From the NCBI GenBank assembly GCA_963930655.1, contig OZ005609.1, positions 12,196,501 to 12,260,500 of the forward strand: 64,000 bases of DNA, given 5' to 3'. The translations under genes and the position numbers were made by a program. The notes beneath the pieces are model-generated. The model was not told the origin of the DNA and searched no databases. It was given only the letters and a program-made list of their open reading frames with translations. Positions 59,245 to 64,000 of the stretch are shown piece by piece (positions within the stretch are counted from its first letter, which is position 1; every line of letters begins with the position of its first letter). Source of the stretch: Myrica gale (lineage: Eukaryota; Streptophyta; Magnoliopsida; Fagales; Myricaceae).

Positions 59245-60447
59245 TCACCCCTTCCACTCGTTACACTGCGCAGTAGGCCTTGTCTTCTGAGTGCCGGCCT
59301 TCAATGGGCACGGCGTCTGTACGGGTGGAACCATACAATTGTACTGCAGACACAACGAACTGCTTACAGGAATCTCAGCAGCCGGATTGATCTCCATCCC
59401 CGTTAGAAAATTGTGCTGCAAATACAGTACCTGTATATTTGCGGCAAGTAACCGGTCCACGAAGCTACCCGGGACGTGACCCGTGAACCGGTTGTTGTTG
59501 AGGTAAAGATTTTGTACGGAAGAGAGCATAGGAGGAATTTGACCGGAGAGCATGTTGTAGCTAAGATCAACGGTGGGGATAGTAACCTGGTCAACAGGTT
59601 GAACCGGTCCGGAAAAGAGGTTGCGCTGTAACTGGAGGTTGCTGATTGAGAAGGAGAAGATCCGACCCGGTATCGTACCCGTAAATTGGTTCATGCTCAA
59701 GTCGAGGTAATTGAGCTGGTCCAGCCGGGTTAAGAGCCCGTCCACCGGTCCATTGAGCCGGTTCCAGGAGAGGGAGAGGTATTGGAGAGAGGGCGGTAGA
59801 GACCCCGGAGCGAGCGAACCGGAGAGGGCGTTGTGCTTGAGGTCGAGCCGGGTCAGGGTTCTGGACAGAAAAGGAGGTATCGGACCGTAGAGGCTGTTGT
59901 GGCAAAGGATGACGTTAGACAACGCTGGTAGAGTTCCAACGGACCGCGGGATTGTTCCGGCAAACTGGTTATAGCTGAGGTCCAGGGTCCTGAGGCTCCG
60001 CAACTCGCCGATAGAGGCCGGAATCTCGCCGGAGATGAAGTTTCGGCTCATCGCTAGAAACCTGAGGTTCTTCAGCTGGGAAACCGACTGAGGCAGAGCA
60101 CCGAATATCCTACCCGGAACGACCGAGAGCTCCGCCAGAGCAGACAGCTTCCCAATCGCCGGGTCTATCCGGCCTGTCAATCCGGGAGAACCGGCCCTTG
60201 GATCACCCAGATTGAGCGCGATAACCTTATCAGCATCACAGTACACCCCTGGGAAATTACACGGGTCGGATGTGAAGTCCCAGGAAGCGAAAAAGTTCGA
60301 ACCAGGCAAGTCATCCAAAGCTTTCCGGATAGATTGCAGAGCCAGGAAATCAACTGGGTCCAAAATCCCAAACACCCACAAACTATTACAATGCAGGACA
60401 AACAAAGTAAGCACAAGGCAAAACCTCAAGGCCCTTCGGTCTGCCAT
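59245..60447 (-). CDS. Secreted leucine-rich repeat protein, 400 aa, single exon
   Basis: Extracellular LRR protein of the plant receptor-like-protein style without kinase or membrane anchor. A signal peptide covers about residues 1-27 (hydrophobic FCLVLTLFVLHC). An N-terminal LRR cap with Cys63 and Cys70 (SDPCNFPGVYCD) precedes about ten plant-type LRRs of the LxxLxLxxNxxxGxIP form, for example LRTLDLSYNQFAGTIP and LNYLDLSMNQFTGTIPG. A C-terminal Cys-rich end (Cys366, 371, 380 and 395; CLQYNCMVPPVQTPC) follows. No transmembrane helix comes after it, so it is probably apoplastic or wall-bound. The first in-frame ATG at 60447 follows a well-placed TATA box at 60501-60495. No lesions. The ligand and partner are not predictable. 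The gene is locally GC-rich compared with its surroundings. Confidence 0.9.
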   Translation of the reverse strand: MADRRALRFCLVLTLFVLHCNSLWVFGILDPVDFLALQSIRKALDDLPGSNFFASWDFTSDPCNFPGVYCDADKVIALNLGDPRAGSPGLTGRIDPAIGKLSALAELSVVPGRIFGALPQSVSQLKNLRFLAMSRNFISGEIPASIGELRSLRTLDLSYNQFAGTIPRSVGTLPALSNVILCHNSLYGPIPPFLSRTLTRLDLKHNALSGSLAPGSLPPSLQYLSLSWNRLNGPVDGLLTRLDQLNYLDLSMNQFTGTIPGRIFSFSISNLQLQRNLFSGPVQPVDQVTIPTVDLSYNMLSGQIPPMLSSVQNLYLNNNRFTGHVPGSFVDRLLAANIQVLYLQHNFLTGMEINPAAEIPVSSSLCLQYNCMVPPVQTPCPLKAGTQKTRPTAQCNEWKG

Positions 60448-60494
60448 AGAAGAAGTGGGTAATGAGTGAGTGAGTGCGATAAGGTGTCAATGGG

Positions 60495-60501
60495 TTTTAT
60501 A
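60495..60501 (-). promoter_or_regulatory. TATA box of the LRR gene
   Basis: Minus strand CCTATAAAACCC, about 50 nt upstream of the ATG at 60447, giving a short 5' leader of about 15-25 nt if transcription starts 30 nt downstream. CT-rich sequence (CTCACTCACTCATT) follows. Confidence 0.6.
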
Positions 60502-63500
60502 GGAGAGAGGTATGGTCGAATAGGAAGCTTTTCCGTGAGAAGAACCGACCTATTTCTCGTGGTAAAGGGCGTGAAAGCTTTTATTAATGGCGGAACAATC
60601 AGCATCAAAAATGAGAGAACTTTTTGGATGGTTGGATTGGAAGACAAGCTAGATTGCTTGAATCTTGAAGAAGCTTCTTCTACTAGGCTCTAGTTCTCCA
60701 CTAGTCATTCTTTCTCTCTTTCAATGGCTTTGCTTTTTCATTATTTTGGCTTCTGAAGGAAGATGCAACGACTGCTACGGCTATATGCTTCTCTCTCTCT
60801 GCCTTGCTGAAACAAACAAGCTCAGGAATTAATATTATATTTTATGTCCTGGATTATTGTTACTATTATTTCCAGGTAATTTCTTTCTTTATTGGGAAGA
60901 GGGTAAGGGCCAAACGGTTGTCCGAGCCGACGGGGACAGGACCAACGTGAGCTTCGGAGTGACAGGTCATGAGGTTCGGAAGGGGAGCACGTGACAGTCT
61001 GGTTAAAGCGAGGCCTCTTCTGGTGAGCGATCAGCGGTGGCACGCCATAAATTCAACGGCAGATGGTGGTTGACACCTAAGCGGGGCAACCTGGAGAAAA
61101 CAGCGAACCTGCTGCGGACTAGACTACTGACCACAGACTATAGTGGGGCTTTAATGGGGACGCTTGTACGTCGTCGTATCAATTTGCTTCTACTGGTTGT
61201 AGTTTAGATCAGCTACATTAATACGACAGGAAGATCAGCAACTTACGGCCATTTTTTCTGAACGTCCTCCCCATCTCTTTATACTAAAGTGAAATCTTCT
61301 GGTAACATTATTTCGGTTCACTGAATTTCCAAACTAATAACTGTGTGTGCTTGGTACTCCACAATGCAGATGCAGCCAAAGTGTCCTGGAAGATATATAT
61401 GGACACTTTGGATTCAGGCCAAAGAATGGATCCCACCACAAATACATTTAACACCTCTCTCTCTCTTCTGAAAATGTGTGTTAGGTGTATCTGCACTCTG
61501 TATGATACTAGTGAAGCTTTCTCCTAATTTTCTCATATGTGCTATCAATCAAAGGGGCCACCTTTAGAGCTTTTGCCTTATAATTACTCGATTTATGTGA
61601 GACCGAAGACTATACAGACTCTGAGATTAATCGCGGATAGTCTCTAGAGAAAGGAATAACTATTTTCCCAAACATTACTCATTGTTCTTCTTTTTGCCTG
61701 AACTAGTTTAATGCTCAAATATCAACTGGACTTCGACAAAAATTATATAAAAGAAGAAGTGGAAGAGGAAGAGGACATGGTCAAGAAGTCAGATTCTTTT
61801 TTAGCATGGTCCTGCCTTGAGGCACAACCCTTTTCGTGGAGCCGAAGGGAGATTGGACGCATAGCAGTATTAACTGCTTCACTTGTGAGACCTTTGCACA
61901 GTCTTTCTATCACTACTAGTCAAAGAGTCAAAAGGGACATCTGGAAGCCAAGCCAACAGATTTCCGTGTCAAAGGCAGTAAAAAGACCTTTGAGCAACTT
62001 AAAGCCTTTCATTCGTTTCACGTTGAAACCTTTTTCGTGTGTGGTATAGGGGTGTCAAATGTCAAACGTCGGCAGAAGGCTGATCAACCTCTTCCTGGAT
62101 AGGTAAGGCTTCGTTTGCCTTAGGCAAAAGATGAATAATATGTTTATAACTTTGCTTTCAAGGGCTTATAGTTTAATGGTCGGAAGACGGCTTATATTTC
62201 TGAATTAACTGTATCCAGTAGTTAGGCGTGAGTTCCATAGTATCGTCTAACTTTAATAATACCTAAGTTATGATGTCAGTTCGAAGTGTTCAAATTTTGC
62301 TGTTACACTCCTAATGCCCTCTTAGTTCCGTCAGTACGTTTTCTAACTGAGCAAGGCCCGTCCGAGGCTGGTACACAAAAAAAACATGGCTATAATTTGG
62401 ATGACTGCAATTCTTCACAATGGATTGAAACAACACACAGATACTCTGAAAGAGAATGGAAGATGATTTGGAAAGGAAAAATGAAATTTATGGATGGTCA
62501 ATGTAAAAAAAGATTGCGAGGAATAATTCTGTCAACCTCTCTCACAGCTTGATGATACCCTACAGAAGAACCGCCTTGAGGAAAGGAACAAAATGGAGAT
62601 CGTCGTTATACACGCATGACATAAACATATGTTTCAGGTTTTGGTCCCAGTAATGGAAAAAATCAGGAGGAATAATATTTCACCAGCTTGTACCGGCAGC
62701 ATTCACTTTGGAAGCATTAAAATTCAGATCAGCGACCTCCCAGTCCCCAGCTAGGCCCTCATATCCTATGCCCCACCACATTAACCTTGCATGGGGATGC
62801 GTTCAGACTGTACCAAAAACCCAATAACCAAAAGCCTACCCGCTATAGAGATTTCATGGGAGATGGCCCTCCATCACGAGGAGTAGAGGCCCTCTTTGCT
62901 TCCATGACACCAGCATGCCAATTTATGCAACTCTGTCGCTCTGTCCTTTTCATCCAGCCACCCTTCCTAATTCGTAACAAAAAAAACTTCCTTAATCTTA
63001 TAACCATTTGGAATTTTTACATTGTCCTTTGTGCTTAGTCTCATTTTCATTTTGATACAAAAAGGCAGGAAGTATATACTTGCACGCAACTGATCCCAGG
63101 ACCAAATTAGCACAGGACTTCTCTGGCAGCCTGAAGAAACCAGCAAGTGGAGCTCATAAAGTGTCCAATAATGGAGGCAACTCTATTAAGGAGAAAGAAA
63201 CTGACGAAGGCTGTGTTCTGTCTCCTCTTAAATGATACAATATTACATATAGATTTCAAATCCTCGTGTTTCCTTGAATGCTGCATATCGCTCTCAAAGC
63301 ATCTTATCTACACAATAATATTTTGATAACGTTTCTTAGGGAGAATAAATAGAGACTCCTGCTGTGGCCTCTGCTCGCCCATAGTTTTTATTCCATTTGG
63401 ATTGCTCACCATTTAAGGCAGAAGCACAGAGCTAGCTGGAGTCTGGACTCATAATTTTAGAACCTAACTGCAAAAGGGTGGCTGCATTAAACCACTTTGT

Positions 63501-64000
63501 ATGAACCAAATTGCAGCTAATGGGTGCTTTATTTTCAACACGAAGAACAGTCCTAACGGACTCGGATTCCCCACCCACCCGGTACAAGAAGTAATAATAT
63601 TTCCTGATTTTGGAAGGCAATCTACTCCGAAATAGAATATGGCAATACAGATACGTTGCACCATATTGAGGGAAAACAACATGAAAGTTACCAAGAAACT
63701 TATACATAAGTTCATAGTTTTGGCACTTCAGGGTTTGTTGTTCCAATAACTTTCTCTGTTCAAACGACTGCGGCGGATTCACTACCGTAGGGCAGATTGG
63801 AAATGTTTGGCAAGCAAAAATTTAAGAATTTTGATAATTGAACTTTTTATGGGGGTTTGTAAAACGTTGGTGAAAAAGTTTAAGAAGTCTGATGGGACCC
63901 CAATCTAGTCTCAGTATTCTATAATGTTATGTAATCTCTGGTAAGATATAGAAACACATTCTGGTGAAATGCTCAGAATCACAACTCAGAAGCTGTATAG
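60502..64000. other. LRR promoter region, then unassigned DNA
   Basis: The first several hundred bases should be LRR upstream sequence. Beyond that only short frames exist: 61711-62049 (112 codons, plus) and 63432-63782 (116 codons, minus) were inspected and show no domain or codon pattern that I recognise. No RNA gene or transposon ends were supported. Confidence 0.4.

Noticed and set aside
61711..62049. 112-codon plus-strand frame with an acidic stretch
   Set aside because: No family resemblance; composition is ordinary for AT-rich intergenic DNA.
62158..62235. tRNA-like text (TAGTTTAATGGTCGG...)
   Set aside because: No matching acceptor stem and no proper T-arm box; judged chance.
63432..63782. 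116-codon minus-strand frame near the window end
   Set aside because: No recognisable domain, competing frame of similar length, no splice or promoter context.

Overview
The window is nuclear DNA of a flowering plant, most likely a eudicot. The AT-rich sequence carries spliced genes with GT-AG introns, a P-class PPR gene, a plant-specific LEC14B-type WD40 locus, a plant extracellular LRR gene, and dense layers of plant transposons (Ty1-copia, L1-type LINE, TRIM, MULE, hAT, PIF/Harbinger, MITEs). Species cannot be fixed from the sequence. Only two genes look intact: a PPR gene (1896-4065, minus, one intron) and a single-exon secreted LRR protein gene (59245-60447, minus). Almost everything between them is transposon-derived or decayed.

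Layout. 1-4.3 kb: PPR gene and its flank. 5.3-6.7 kb: decayed PIF/Harbinger transposase. 7.0-10.5 kb: a 3.45-kb solo LTR with a 5-bp target duplication. 15.4-22.5 kb: one Mutator-like (MURA-type) transposase relic, minus strand, split by a second, related 3.7-kb solo LTR (17132-20842) and by a 0.59-kb long-inverted-repeat element (20953-21538). 23.7-28.4 kb: Tourist-like MITEs, a 0.42-kb direct repeat pair and a Ty1-copia RNase H scrap.

28.4-49.7 kb: a LEC14B-like WD40 locus on the plus strand with all nine coding exons recognisable. Its frame is broken by at least four small deletions. Its introns are swollen by a 5'-truncated LINE, an internally deleted LINE of the same family, and a complete but defective Ty1-copia element with almost identical LTRs. 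50.3-51.6 kb: a chain of TRIM terminal repeats and internal segments. 52.3-56.5 kb: a Pack-MULE with a perfect 9-bp target duplication, carrying pieces of an importin beta-1 gene and a DOMON-domain gene; a hAT element sits inside the DOMON exon. 56.5-64 kb: the LRR gene and otherwise unassigned DNA.

The genes do not form a pathway. The main biological interest is in the mobile layer. The two solo LTRs share a minus-strand TATA box (TATAAAAGCCAAC), a downstream AG|GTAAGT splice donor, a conserved 25-nt block and a small minus-strand ORF ending in an acidic IDLTSD tail that resembles a SUMO-interacting motif. This suggests an LTR that carries its own small spliced gene. The Pack-MULE with two captured genes and a nested hAT, the ORF1-only LINE and the mixed TRIM chain are the other notable structures. 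All family calls come from reading translations by eye; no database search was run.
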